A stretch of 64,000 bases of DNA. Source: Hallella colorans (GTDB taxonomy: Bacteria > Bacteroidota > Bacteroidia > Bacteroidales > Bacteroidaceae). A program made the translations under genes and the position numbers. Below the pieces are notes generated by a model. It was given only the letters and a program-made list of their open reading frames with translations. It did no database searches and was not told the DNA's origin. Below, in pieces: positions 46,816 through 55,146 of this stretch; positions within the stretch are counted from its first letter, which is position 1, and every line of letters begins with the position of its first letter. The stretch covers positions 21,689 through 85,688 of the forward strand of contig NZ_QENY01000015.1 in NCBI RefSeq assembly GCF_003096815.1, given 5' to 3'.

Positions 46816-47697
46816 CTAAATATTGTACAGTTCGCCGGCCTTCATCTTCAAGAACTTGTTCACTGAGATATTAGCGCACAATGCCGTGATGATAATGCCA
46901 AAGAGCACTACCGCCCCCGCGGTAATGGCCATCTCACGCCAAGTGACCACATTGAGTATCTCGGGCTCGTAACGGTACAAGGCATAAATGCCTCCGCCCA
47001 AAACGACAATGGCTAACAAGGCGGCCAACAAGCCTGTAAAAACCGCTCTGCGTATGAAAGGCCCCCGTATGAAGCTCCATGAGGCACCCACCAATTTCAT
47101 GGTATGAATGGAGAAGCGCCGCGCATAAATATCAAGTTTAACGGTGTTATTGATGAGCGTGAAAGACACAAAAGTGAGCAAGATGGCCAGCACAAGCATG
47201 CCCAAGCCCATTTTGGCGAGATTTCTGTTCACAGAATCGACAAGGTCTCGCTGATAGTTTATCTCCGACACTTTAGGGTATTTCTTCAGCTCCGCGGCTA
47301 TCCATGTCAACGAGTCATTATTGGCATAATCGCTCTTCAATGTCAGCTCGATCAACGAAGAGAATGGGTTAACACCATCGGTAAACTCGGCCGGATTTAT
47401 GCCCATCTCCTTGGTAGCCTCCTTGAGCGACCGCTGCTTGTTTATAAAAACAACATTTTTGATATACGGGCGCATTTCAAGCCGTTTGCACACAGCCTGT
47501 GCCTCATTATCCATCATGTCTTGCTCAAGCATCATGGTTACCACCAAATTCTCTTTTACATAAGACGACAAATTACGCCCCGTGAGCGTTGAGAACACAA
47601 CAAGTCCAAGCAGGATGAGCACCAAGGCGGTGCTGATACAAAGAGTAACGGCCTGCAAGCCTGAATGCCTGCGGGGTTTTCTACGATTTTTTACCAT
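46816..47697 (-). CDS. ftsX: Cell division protein FtsX
   Basis: 293 residues with four membrane spans: one near the N-terminus (VTLCISTALVLILLGLVVFSTL), a periplasmic domain (~50-165), then three more spans. FtsX with FtsE transmits ATP hydrolysis to activate periplasmic amidases at the septum; the amidase gene at 23.8 kb is a possible target. No ftsE is adjacent, as usual in Bacteroidota. First gene of the cluster, with a TACTTTTG box at 47731-47738. Confidence 0.93.
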   Translation of the reverse strand: MVKNRRKPRRHSGLQAVTLCISTALVLILLGLVVFSTLTGRNLSSYVKENLVVTMMLEQDMMDNEAQAVCKRLEMRPYIKNVVFINKQRSLKEATKEMGINPAEFTDGVNPFSSLIELTLKSDYANNDSLTWIAAELKKYPKVSEINYQRDLVDSVNRNLAKMGLGMLVLAILLTFVSFTLINNTVKLDIYARRFSIHTMKLVGASWSFIRGPFIRRAVFTGLLAALLAIVVLGGGIYALYRYEPEILNVVTWREMAITAGAVVLFGIIITALCANISVNKFLKMKAGELYNI

Positions 47698-47822
47698 GTA
47701 CGGATCGGCGTTAACTTACCAACTTTTGCACAAAAGTAACAAAATAATGATAACAAAACAAGTCTTTAACGTGCATTAACCAAATATTGCTAACACAAAT
47801 GGCTATTATCATGATTTTTTAC

Positions 47823-47830
47823 TAACTTTG
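47823..47830 (+). promoter_or_regulatory. -7 box for the radical SAM gene at 47.9 kb
   Basis: TAACTTTG, 36 bases before the ATG at 47867, in the divergent ftsX/radical SAM gap. Confidence 0.6.
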
Positions 47831-47866
47831 TTCATAATTACACTTTATCCCATTAGCACAAGCATT

Positions 47867-48634
47867 ATGAGCACAATCATTTTTCCCAGCCCCATCTACG
47901 GCCCAGTTCGCAGCCGGCGGCTTGGCCTGAGTTTAGGCATAAACCTGCTGCCCGGCGATGGCAAGATATGCAATTTTGACTGTCTGTACTGCGAGATTGG
48001 TTTCAACAAAGATGGTTTTACACGCACTAAGCACCCATCGCGCGAACTTGTAGCCGAGAAGCTGGAGCAACAACTCATCAAAATGCACGATGCCGGAGAA
48101 CATCCAGACGTGCTCACATTTGCTGGCAATGGAGAGCCAACCACCCACCCCCACTTCACCGAGATTATCGCAGATACCGTCAAGCTACGCGACAAATGGT
48201 GCCCCAAAGCCAAGATCAGCGTGCTCAGCAATGCCACTTTTACAGGCCGACCAGCCATAAGAAAAGCTCTGATGATGGTGGACAACAACATCCAGAAACT
48301 CGACACCGTGGATAACGACTACATCAAAAAACTCGACCGCCCCACCCAACCGTCTTACGACGTAAACAAAGTGATAGAGCACCTTAAACTATTCAATGGG
48401 CATGTCATCATCCAAACCATGTTTCTCAAAGGCGACGGCACTGACAACACGAGCGACAAATATGTGCTACCGTGGCTTGACACACTGCAAGCGATAAAAC
48501 CAGAGAGCGTGATGATCTACACTATAGACCGCGAAACCCCCGACCACGAACTCCGCAAAGCCACGCCAGCCGAACTTGACCGTATCAAAAGCATGGTAGA
48601 AGCAATAGGTATTTCATGCTCGGCGGCCTATTAA
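47867..48634 (+). CDS. Radical SAM protein
   Basis: 255 residues from the ATG at 47867. CNFDCLYCE (~34-42) is the [4Fe-4S]/SAM motif (CxxxCxxC), followed by GNGEPTTHPHF (GGE-like SAM-binding region). The N-terminal IFPSPIYGPVRSRRLGLSLGINLLP resembles a group of radical SAM proteins related to wybutosine/TYW1-like enzymes. No SPASM or TRAM domain follows. Function not determined; an RNA- or cofactor-modification role is possible. Transcribed alone. Confidence 0.85.
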   Translation: MSTIIFPSPIYGPVRSRRLGLSLGINLLPGDGKICNFDCLYCEIGFNKDGFTRTKHPSRELVAEKLEQQLIKMHDAGEHPDVLTFAGNGEPTTHPHFTEIIADTVKLRDKWCPKAKISVLSNATFTGRPAIRKALMMVDNNIQKLDTVDNDYIKKLDRPTQPSYDVNKVIEHLKLFNGHVIIQTMFLKGDGTDNTSDKYVLPWLDTLQAIKPESVMIYTIDRETPDHELRKATPAELDRIKSMVEAIGISCSAAY

Positions 48635-48705
48635 AAAAATTGTACCTTATGAGAATGGGTTAATAAAGTGGATGACAGTGGAAAAGTTAAGGGAGCTAAG
48701 AGCTA

Positions 48706-48733
48706 TCGTGATTTTGTTAAATTTAAATCACGA
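48706..48733 (+). repeat. Small hairpin after the radical SAM gene
   Basis: tcgtgattt (48706-48714) pairs with aaatcacga (48725-48733). It is in the 706-bp gap that also holds array D; the gap otherwise shows only short, unconvincing frames. Confidence 0.4.
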
Positions 48734-48822
48734 AAACAAGCCCATGAAAATCTATCGTTCTACAGAGGAAAAAGCCAAGAAAATTTCTTTAAGGAGACTT
48801 CTGTCGCCATTTTCGCATACGG

Positions 48823-48932
48823 CATGACGCGATGAGTGTCCATTTAATGTGTGATTACGCCTTAATCGCAACATGATTAGATGTTAGTCGGCTCGCGAAT
48901 AAGGCTCAAATACGATGCGACTGGGTATTAAA
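48823..48932 (+). repeat. 22-bp-periodic degenerate array D (five units)
   Basis: Units start at 48823, 48845, 48867, 48889 and 48911. G at position 9 and A at position 20 in all five; purine at 13 and W at 22 in all. It lies between the radical SAM gene and the TPR-like gene, same orientation as arrays A-C. Confidence 0.78.
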
Positions 48933-49313
48933 GGGGAGCTTTAAAAAAGGACTTTTTATAACAAAATCACAAAAATGAGCGCAAGCATCAGAGTTACAGT
49001 CAGTTAGCAGAAACGCTCATTTTTCGCATATTTGCGAGCGAAGTGTACGCCGTTTGCAAATACGCGAAAGACAAGACATATTTTGTCCGCTTTTTTCAAA
49101 ACGTTCTTACAATGGCTATCAATACGCTCGGACACATACGATCAAGTGGTAGCACTCTAAAAGCAATCAAGACACACGCGCCTTACCATTCGTCACAAGA
49201 CAGTGGCGAGAACATGGCAAACTTTCACCCACGCATAGGATGGCAAATGGTTGGAAGGTGGTTCTATTTTGGAAAAAATCGGAAGAATGAGCCACAAAGC
49301 CAAATTAAATATT

Positions 49314-49321
49314 TATATTTG
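49314..49321 (+). promoter_or_regulatory. -7 box for the TPR-like gene
   Basis: TATATTTG, 19 bases before the ATG at 49341. Confidence 0.55.
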
Positions 49322-49340
49322 CAAAAAGGGCATAAAGAAT

Positions 49341-50165
49341 ATGGACACGACAAGGTTTTGGGAATGCAACAGCATGTTCAAACGACAACTCAAAGATGGC
49401 AACATCGTCGAGGCGCGCCGTTTGCTCTACGCCATGACCCAATTGTATCCTAACATCGAGGATAACGATATGGCTGGCAACAAGGCTATCTTGCACAACG
49501 CATTGGGTCTGGACAAAGTCATCGCAAATTTCAACTTGGCTTACTTCGTGCCATACGCCATACGATTGGCAGACTCTGACTGGCAAGGCACACGTCGAGG
49601 CGGATATGTGGTGCCATCAATCGGTCAGCGCATCACCAACAGATTGATGAATGGTATCACCGAGAGATCAGACAATTACATAAAAGCCGTAATGCCTTTT
49701 TTTAGAAAATCGCTGCAACACAACCCGAGTAACAAAGATAACCTACGGCACTTGGCGCAACTCTATGTTAGGGTACGACTCAAATCGCAGGCCATCGCCA
49801 TCTACAAGCAATTGCTCCGAAAATATGACGACAGCTATCTTTACGCGGAATTGGCAGAGCTGATGCCCAACGCCGCCGACCGTGTGGCCCTACTATGCCA
49901 AGCCGTAGCACAACAGCCCAAAGAAAGCTATAACATGGCCAACCGCTACCATCTGGCCGAACTGTTGCAAATGCCATCGCCCACCCGAGCGGCCTACGAG
50001 ATAAGCAAAAGCGTGGAGGCTCGCAAAAAAGCCAAACAGCCTATACCCGCCGACGTGGATCGCATGGCGCGTATTTTGTCAGCCTACACACCTGTGACAG
50101 AGGCCGAGCAAGTGCTTTTTTACCAAAAACAAAAAAATATCGCTAAACAGATTATCAACAGATAA
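49341..50165 (+). CDS. TPR-like helical repeat protein
   Basis: 274 residues from the ATG at 49341, supported by the -7 box; an upstream start at 49251 would precede the promoter. No catalytic motif. The middle and C-terminal parts show paired helices typical of tetratricopeptide-like repeats (AVMPFFRKSLQHNPSNKDNLRHLAQLYVRVRLKSQAIAIYKQLLRKY). No signal peptide. A protein-interaction scaffold is likely; the partner is unknown. The GNAT-Tag gene follows by 48 bp, perhaps in one transcript. Confidence 0.65.
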   Translation: MDTTRFWECNSMFKRQLKDGNIVEARRLLYAMTQLYPNIEDNDMAGNKAILHNALGLDKVIANFNLAYFVPYAIRLADSDWQGTRRGGYVVPSIGQRITNRLMNGITERSDNYIKAVMPFFRKSLQHNPSNKDNLRHLAQLYVRVRLKSQAIAIYKQLLRKYDDSYLYAELAELMPNAADRVALLCQAVAQQPKESYNMANRYHLAELLQMPSPTRAAYEISKSVEARKKAKQPIPADVDRMARILSAYTPVTEAEQVLFYQKQKNIAKQIINR

Positions 50166-50213
50166 AACACGTACCAACGACGCGAAGATCGTTTAAGAAA
50201 TACAACATCATCT

Positions 50214-51377
50214 ATGAAATCGAATTTCACTATTGTGCCTGCCAAACCCGAGCAGGCGTCAGAAATAGCCACGTTAGTCATGTTAGCCATGAACCACGAT
50301 TGCTGCCAAAACTTCTGCGGAAACCAACACACACTTGACGAATTTCACCGCATGATGACAGCACTGGTGAATATGGACGAAAGTCAGCACAGTTATCGCA
50401 ACACATTGGTAGCCATGGACAACGAGGGGAAAATCGCTGGAGCCTGTGTGGTATACGATGGCAAGGACCTTAAGCGTTTGCGCAAAGCTTTTTTCCAAGC
50501 CGCGCGCACGCATTTGGACCAAGATTTCGAGGGCATGCTTGACGAGACCGGCCCCGAAGAATATTACATTGACTCGTTGGCCGTCAAACCAGAGTTTCAG
50601 AAACGCGGCATCGCCACCCTGTTGTTACAAGCCGTCATCAAGCGGCATGGGGGACAAAAACCGGTAGGGCTACTTGTGGACAAAGGAAATCCAAAGGCGG
50701 AGCGACTCTACAACCGAGTGGGGTTTGTGCACGTGGACGACTCCGAGTGGGGCGGTCACGCTATGAGACACCTGCAATACCCCATGAAATGTGCTTGGGC
50801 CAAGCATGATGAACTATCCGAAAAGTACCACGACGAGGAATGGGGAGTACCCGTGCACGATGAGCGAAAGCATTTCATGTACCTGATTATGGAGACCATG
50901 TCATGCGGTCTCTCTTGGCAAATGATGTTGCAACGCAGGGAAGTGTTCGGCCAATGCTTCGCCAACTTTGACGCATCCAAGGTGGCTGAGTTTACAACAG
51001 ACGACGTAGACCGCATCATGCAGACCGAGGGGATGATACGTTCGCGGAGCAAGATAGAAGCCATGATTGACAATGCCAAGGCTTTTATGAAGGTGGTAAA
51101 AAAGTTTGGCAGCTTCGACCAGTATGTTTGGTCGTTTACACAAGGGCGGTCGCTCATCTATCCATCACACCAGCGAGAGGTCCCCAAAAGCAACGACCTG
51201 TCAGACAAAGTGGCGAAAGACATGAAAAAAAGGGGCTTTAAATTTGTCGGTTCGGTTATCATATACAGCTTTTTGCAGGCCATCGGCATCATCAATGACC
51301 ATGAGAGCACGTGCTGGCGTTATGACAGTTTGAGCCGCAACTGCACTATTGTGGACGACAGAAGCCCAGTGATGTGA
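50214..51377 (+). CDS. GNAT acetyltransferase fused to DNA-3-methyladenine glycosylase I (Tag)
   Basis: 387 residues. N-terminal GNAT domain (~1-185) with the acetyl-CoA loop region YYIDSLAVKPEFQKRGIATLLLQAVI and NPKAERLYNRVGF. From residue ~192, a complete Tag domain: CAWAKHDELSEKYHDEEWGVPVHDE, LSWQMMLQRREVFGQCF, EGMIRSRSKIEAMIDNA, RGFKFVGSVIIYSFLQAIGIINDHESTCW. The Cys, His, His and Cys zinc ligands of E. coli Tag all have counterparts. Tag excises 3-methyladenine from alkylated DNA; what the GNAT half acetylates is unknown. Confidence 0.9.
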   Translation: MKSNFTIVPAKPEQASEIATLVMLAMNHDCCQNFCGNQHTLDEFHRMMTALVNMDESQHSYRNTLVAMDNEGKIAGACVVYDGKDLKRLRKAFFQAARTHLDQDFEGMLDETGPEEYYIDSLAVKPEFQKRGIATLLLQAVIKRHGGQKPVGLLVDKGNPKAERLYNRVGFVHVDDSEWGGHAMRHLQYPMKCAWAKHDELSEKYHDEEWGVPVHDERKHFMYLIMETMSCGLSWQMMLQRREVFGQCFANFDASKVAEFTTDDVDRIMQTEGMIRSRSKIEAMIDNAKAFMKVVKKFGSFDQYVWSFTQGRSLIYPSHQREVPKSNDLSDKVAKDMKKRGFKFVGSVIIYSFLQAIGIINDHESTCWRYDSLSRNCTIVDDRSPVM

Positions 51378-51624
51378 TCTGTTCCTAAATTTATTCTCAT
51401 CTATTTTAGAAGGATGAAACTTGGAGCAGGCTTGAAAGAGCATAAGAAGTCTGAGTTTATGTGGGATTTCCTGGATATAAAAATTATAGTAAAGATTTAT
51501 CAGTAATCTACCCCTAACTCTATCAGGAGATCCCTATATATAAATAGGATTAGGTTTATATTTCATTTTCTTTCCGTCAACCCAAAATTCCACTTTTATT
51601 GCATAAGGACGTAAGTTATTACCT

Positions 51625-51906
51625 TTATATAATAGCGTTCTTGAAGATAGTACCAAATGGTTTGATTTTATCCTCAAATCCGCAACTAAACCCTTGAACG
51701 TCCTTATTGCGTGTACACATCCTCTCATTACTGATTTTGCAGATGATTTGAACTGGAACACCCGCTTGCGGCCTACAATATATCCCCTTACCCCACAATG
51801 TGACTTGAGGCAATACAGATGATAATGTGGAGTCAAATTGCTCCATGATTGAAAATAATCCCCCAAAAGGAGTGAGTCTCTCAGATTTAATTTGTATCTT
51901 CGCCAT
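51625..51906 (-). pseudogene. IS1380-type transposase remnant
   Basis: The first ~31 residues (MAKIQIKSERLTPFGG, then IMEQFDSTLSSV) closely match the start of Bacteroidota IS1380-family transposases; afterwards the frame becomes unrelated and stops. A second frame (51534-51866, minus) has a plausible but unrecognised C-terminal tail. The full transposase is over 400 residues, so this is a 5' relic. It marks the left border of the accessory island. The 892-bp gap 51378-52269 holds only this relic, an inverted repeat and the promoter region of the next gene. Confidence 0.7.
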
Positions 51907-51933
51907 GTCTATCGTCGGATTCTCTTGTTTTTT

Positions 51934-52029
51934 GCAACACTAAGATAAGTGGAAATTCTGACATGGCAAAATCCTGAGAATTTTTTTGTTGCTCAGGTAC
52001 TTAAAAAGTTTAATTTATAATAGTGTTGC
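51934..52029. repeat. Inverted repeat flanking the IS1380 relic's upstream side
   Basis: gcaacacta (51934-51942) and tagtgttgc (52021-52029), nine bases, exact, about 78 bases apart. It may be remnants of IS ends or a coincidental repeat. Confidence 0.35.
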
Positions 52030-52200
52030 GGAATTAAGGATTTCTTAGGGCAAGAGTAGTTTTTGCTTGTTATGGGTATTTCGATACAGCATGAAGTTTT
52101 TCTATAAAAAGTTTGCAATAATCTCATGCAGATAACGAATCTGTCATTAAGAATACGTCTGTAATCATAGATTTTTAATCTTTTTCCAAGTTTTTCAAAA

Positions 52201-52227
52201 AAAAGTTCCTGAATCCGTGCAGTCTTT
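52201..52227 (+). promoter_or_regulatory. Putative ECF-type promoter upstream of the sigma-barrel gene
   Basis: AAAAGTT (52201-52207), nine bases, GTGCAGTCTTT (52217-52227). The same two blocks at the same spacing lie before the radical SAM gene (54001-54027). It differs from the housekeeping TTTG/TAnnTTTG pattern and resembles an ECF -35/-10 pair. Distance from the second block to the ATG is about 42 bases. Confidence 0.65.
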
Positions 52228-52269
52228 TAAACAAAACATACTCCTCTAATAAAAAGGTATGGTATATCT

Positions 52270-53976
52270 ATGAAAGTAGATGTTAATATAGACGCATGCA
52301 AACGGGGAGAAAGAGAAGCTCTCGGAAATTTATATAAGGCATATTCTGACAGATTGTTGCGGATATGCCTGCACTATGTGACAGACGAAACCACGGCAGA
52401 AGATATTCTGCATGATGCTTTTATTATTATCTTCACCTCCATCAAGTCGCTGAAAGACAACTCAAAATTGGAGGGATGGATGATAACTATAGTAAGGAAC
52501 CTGTGCCTAAGATTCCTGCAAAGTACAGAAAAAGACGATATTCCTCTATCCAGTCTGGGTCTTGAACTCTTGAGCGAGGAAGATGAGAAGGAAAAGAATA
52601 TTGACATAGAACTATTGTTGGAGGCGATAGAGTCGTTACCGGATGGGAACAGAGAGGTGTTCAAACTTTCTGTTTTGGATGGTCTTTCCCACAAGGAAAT
52701 CGGAGAACTGCTTGGTATCAATCCTCACAGTTCTTCTTCACAGTTGTTTAGGGCAAAGAAAATGCTACGCACCATACTGATTAATTATTGGATGCTCTTC
52801 TTGCTTCCTATTCTTACACCAGTCTATATCTATTTCGTAACGAGGGACGAGTCTGCCAGCATTTCTGATGACAAGCCAACAGCAGTAAACACTCATAAGG
52901 AACTTCCAAGACTGGCTCAAAAAGGCACAGCCCCTCAAAAGAAAGCGCAACCAAACTATTCAATCCCATCAACTACCAACTTGAATGATGATCATATTTT
53001 GGCAAAAATAGTTGTTTCTGCTGAAAAGATTTCTTCACAAATAATAACTGATAGTGTAAAATCTGGACATCAGACAGTACCAATCTGTGTAGATTCCTTA
53101 CAAAAACATCTGGCAGTAAAGGACATCAGCATAGAAGACTCTGTGTTCCGTATTCCACAAATTCCAGAAGAAAGAATGATGGCATTGAACGAAAGAATGT
53201 CGCCTGATGTCCGCAATAAGAAGAAATACCCATGGACATTTAACTTCGGTTATTCTTCCAATGCCGGAGCAAATGGAGCCATGTCCAACCTGAACTACCT
53301 GTCGGTAGTAGATTACGCTAACGGTGGGGCTGCGGCAAAACTATATACATGGGATGATTATGCAAACTATCTCGCCCGGAACAATGCCTTGATGGATTCT
53401 GTCGAGATGGCAAAAATGTCATGGATAGCACTCAACAATGCAACAGATGGCAACGCATCCTTAGGTGAAAAAGCGCATCACTACCGCCCAAAAACATTTG
53501 GATTATCGCTTAATAAGCAATTAAGTTCGCATTGGACTTTTAGCACGGGTTTGACCTATACAAGGTTGAAGTCTGATTTTGAGAGCGAGTTTAATGGTGC
53601 AACCTTGTTGAAAACCCAAAAGATTGATTATGTGGGCATTCCTTTGCGATTGAACTATCGTATCTGGAGCAAGGGGCGTTTAAATGCCTATACAACCGGT
53701 GGTGTGACATTCGAGATGCCTGTCCACAGTTCACTTGACAAGAAGTATATCATAACGTCTGACTCGTCATACACGCTGAGGGGTGACATCAAGGCCCGCT
53801 ATCAGTGGTCTGTAAACTTAGGCATAGGTGTACAGTACAAGCTATTCAAGTCGTTCAGCCTGTATTTGGAACCAAATATGTTCTATTACTTTAGGAATGG
53901 TAGCGGGCTTGAAACCTATCGCACGGAGCATCCGTTCATCATAACGGTGCCATTCGGCCTGAGGCTTACTTGGTAA
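52270..53976 (+). CDS. ECF sigma factor fused through a membrane anchor to an outer-membrane beta-barrel
   Basis: 568 residues in one uninterrupted frame. Residues ~20-85: sigma-70 region 2 (YSDRLLRICLHYVTDETTAEDILHDAF, LEGWMITIVRNLCLRFLQ). ~113-165: region 4 with helix-turn-helix DGLSHKEIGELLGI, then an unusual NPHSSSSQLFRAKKML recognition segment. ~172-190: one membrane span (NYWMLFLLPILTPVYIYFV). ~191-318: polar, Pro/Lys/Gln-rich linker suited to cross the periplasm. ~320-568: beta strands ending FGLRLTW with C-terminal Trp, like PorT-type barrels. Predicted to hold a sigma factor at the inner membrane while sensing at the outer membrane. Database families of such fusions exist; I know of no established function. 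A putative cognate promoter precedes it. Confidence 0.88.
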   Translation: MKVDVNIDACKRGEREALGNLYKAYSDRLLRICLHYVTDETTAEDILHDAFIIIFTSIKSLKDNSKLEGWMITIVRNLCLRFLQSTEKDDIPLSSLGLELLSEEDEKEKNIDIELLLEAIESLPDGNREVFKLSVLDGLSHKEIGELLGINPHSSSSQLFRAKKMLRTILINYWMLFLLPILTPVYIYFVTRDESASISDDKPTAVNTHKELPRLAQKGTAPQKKAQPNYSIPSTTNLNDDHILAKIVVSAEKISSQIITDSVKSGHQTVPICVDSLQKHLAVKDISIEDSVFRIPQIPEERMMALNERMSPDVRNKKKYPWTFNFGYSSNAGANGAMSNLNYLSVVDYANGGAAAKLYTWDDYANYLARNNALMDSVEMAKMSWIALNNATDGNASLGEKAHHYRPKTFGLSLNKQLSSHWTFSTGLTYTRLKSDFESEFNGATLLKTQKIDYVGIPLRLNYRIWSKGRLNAYTTGGVTFEMPVHSSLDKKYIITSDSSYTLRGDIKARYQWSVNLGIGVQYKLFKSFSLYLEPNMFYYFRNGSGLETYRTEHPFIITVPFGLRLTW

Positions 53977-54000
53977 ATGGTAGGAAATGAATAGATAAGG

Positions 54001-54027
54001 AAAAGTTATAAATATAGTGCAGTCTTT
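54001..54027 (+). promoter_or_regulatory. Second copy of the putative ECF promoter, upstream of the radical SAM operon
   Basis: AAAAGTT (54001-54007), nine bases, GTGCAGTCTTT (54017-54027); the spacing is identical to the copy at 52201. A CTC-containing, A-rich block ending AAAAGG also occurs at the same distance after both. Confidence 0.65.
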
Positions 54028-54075
54028 CCGTAGTTTTCTGCTCTTAACAATAAAAGGCAAACCTCAAAAGAAAGA

Positions 54076-55143
54076 ATGTACAGTATTTATGACTACATCC
54101 ACAACGGAATAGCGTTTGTCAACAATGTAGTACGCAAGCAGCATAAGGAACTCACATCCCTGATGATATATTCCACAACAAGCTGCCAGTCACGTTGTAA
54201 GCACTGCTCCATTTGGAAGAAACCTACGGAAAACCTAAGTTTAGATGACATCATCAAAATAATGAACAGCAAATGTGTAACAAAGCGCACGATGGTCGGC
54301 TTGGAAGGAGGAGAGTTCATCCTCCATCCCGAGGCCGACAAGATATTGGGATGGTTTGACACCAACCATCCCAACTATACATTGCTGTCCAACTGCCTTG
54401 CAGCTAACAAGGTAATAGTTGCCGTAAAAAATCATCACCCCAAACATCTATACATTTCACTTGACGGCAATCGGGAAACCTATCGCTATATGCGTGGACG
54501 GGATGGATACGACAAGGTTATCGAGGTTATAGAGGCATGTAAAGACATCGTGTCCACCTCCCTGATGTTCTGCCTTTCTCCGTGGAACTCGTTTAATGAT
54601 ATGGAATTTGTTATAGGCCTCGCCAAGAAATATGACATTGATATTCGTATTGGCATATACAGCACGATGTCGTTTTTTGACACGACCAAGGACTTGATGG
54701 AAGCTGATGATGCGGATTTCATCGGTCAGATACCATCCTCCATACATCAAACGGACGAAAACTTTGACTTCGTCGCCCTGTATGACGAGTGGAAGAACAA
54801 CAGACTGAAGCTGCGGTGTCATAGCATTCTCAGCGAATTAGTTGTCCATTCTAATGGCGATGTTCCCCTGTGTCAAAACTTGGATGTGATATTAGGCAAT
54901 ATTCATGAGAACACGCTTGACGAGATATTCAATTCAAGGAAAACATGCAAAATTCAATGCCAACACTCCAAGGAATGTAATCAATGCTGGATCAACTATC
55001 ATCGTAAGTACGATATTATCCTGTTGAGAAATTTGGAAAAAATACTGCCCAAACGACTGATAGAGTTGTTTTACGGGAAATACCAATGGACAGATGACAG
55101 ACATACCACCTATAAGAAGCATTTTAAGAAAATAACCGCATAA
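54076..55143 (+). CDS. Radical SAM protein with SPASM-like C-terminal cysteines
   Basis: 355 residues. CQSRCKHC at 37-44 is the SAM cluster motif; LEGGEF (~75-80) is the GGE motif. After the TIM-barrel, extra cysteines (RCHS, LCQN, then CKIQCQHSKECNQCW) form a pattern like SPASM auxiliary-cluster domains in peptide- or sugar-modifying enzymes. Position: 99 bp after the sigma-barrel gene, with its own ECF-like motif, and 3 bp before the oxidoreductase gene. Substrate unknown; neighbours suggest work on a sugar, cofactor or small peptide. Confidence 0.85.
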   Translation: MYSIYDYIHNGIAFVNNVVRKQHKELTSLMIYSTTSCQSRCKHCSIWKKPTENLSLDDIIKIMNSKCVTKRTMVGLEGGEFILHPEADKILGWFDTNHPNYTLLSNCLAANKVIVAVKNHHPKHLYISLDGNRETYRYMRGRDGYDKVIEVIEACKDIVSTSLMFCLSPWNSFNDMEFVIGLAKKYDIDIRIGIYSTMSFFDTTKDLMEADDADFIGQIPSSIHQTDENFDFVALYDEWKNNRLKLRCHSILSELVVHSNGDVPLCQNLDVILGNIHENTLDEIFNSRKTCKIQCQHSKECNQCWINYHRKYDIILLRNLEKILPKRLIELFYGKYQWTDDRHTTYKKHFKKITA

Positions 55144-55146
55144 CGA

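Noticed and set aside
4876..48932. The 22-bp arrays as CRISPR arrays
   Set aside because: Units are contiguous with no spacers, are diverged from each other, and no cas genes are present.
49043..49453. 136-codon frame overlapping the TPR-like gene
   Set aside because: Its second half is out of frame with the better supported gene at 49341, which has its own -7 box.
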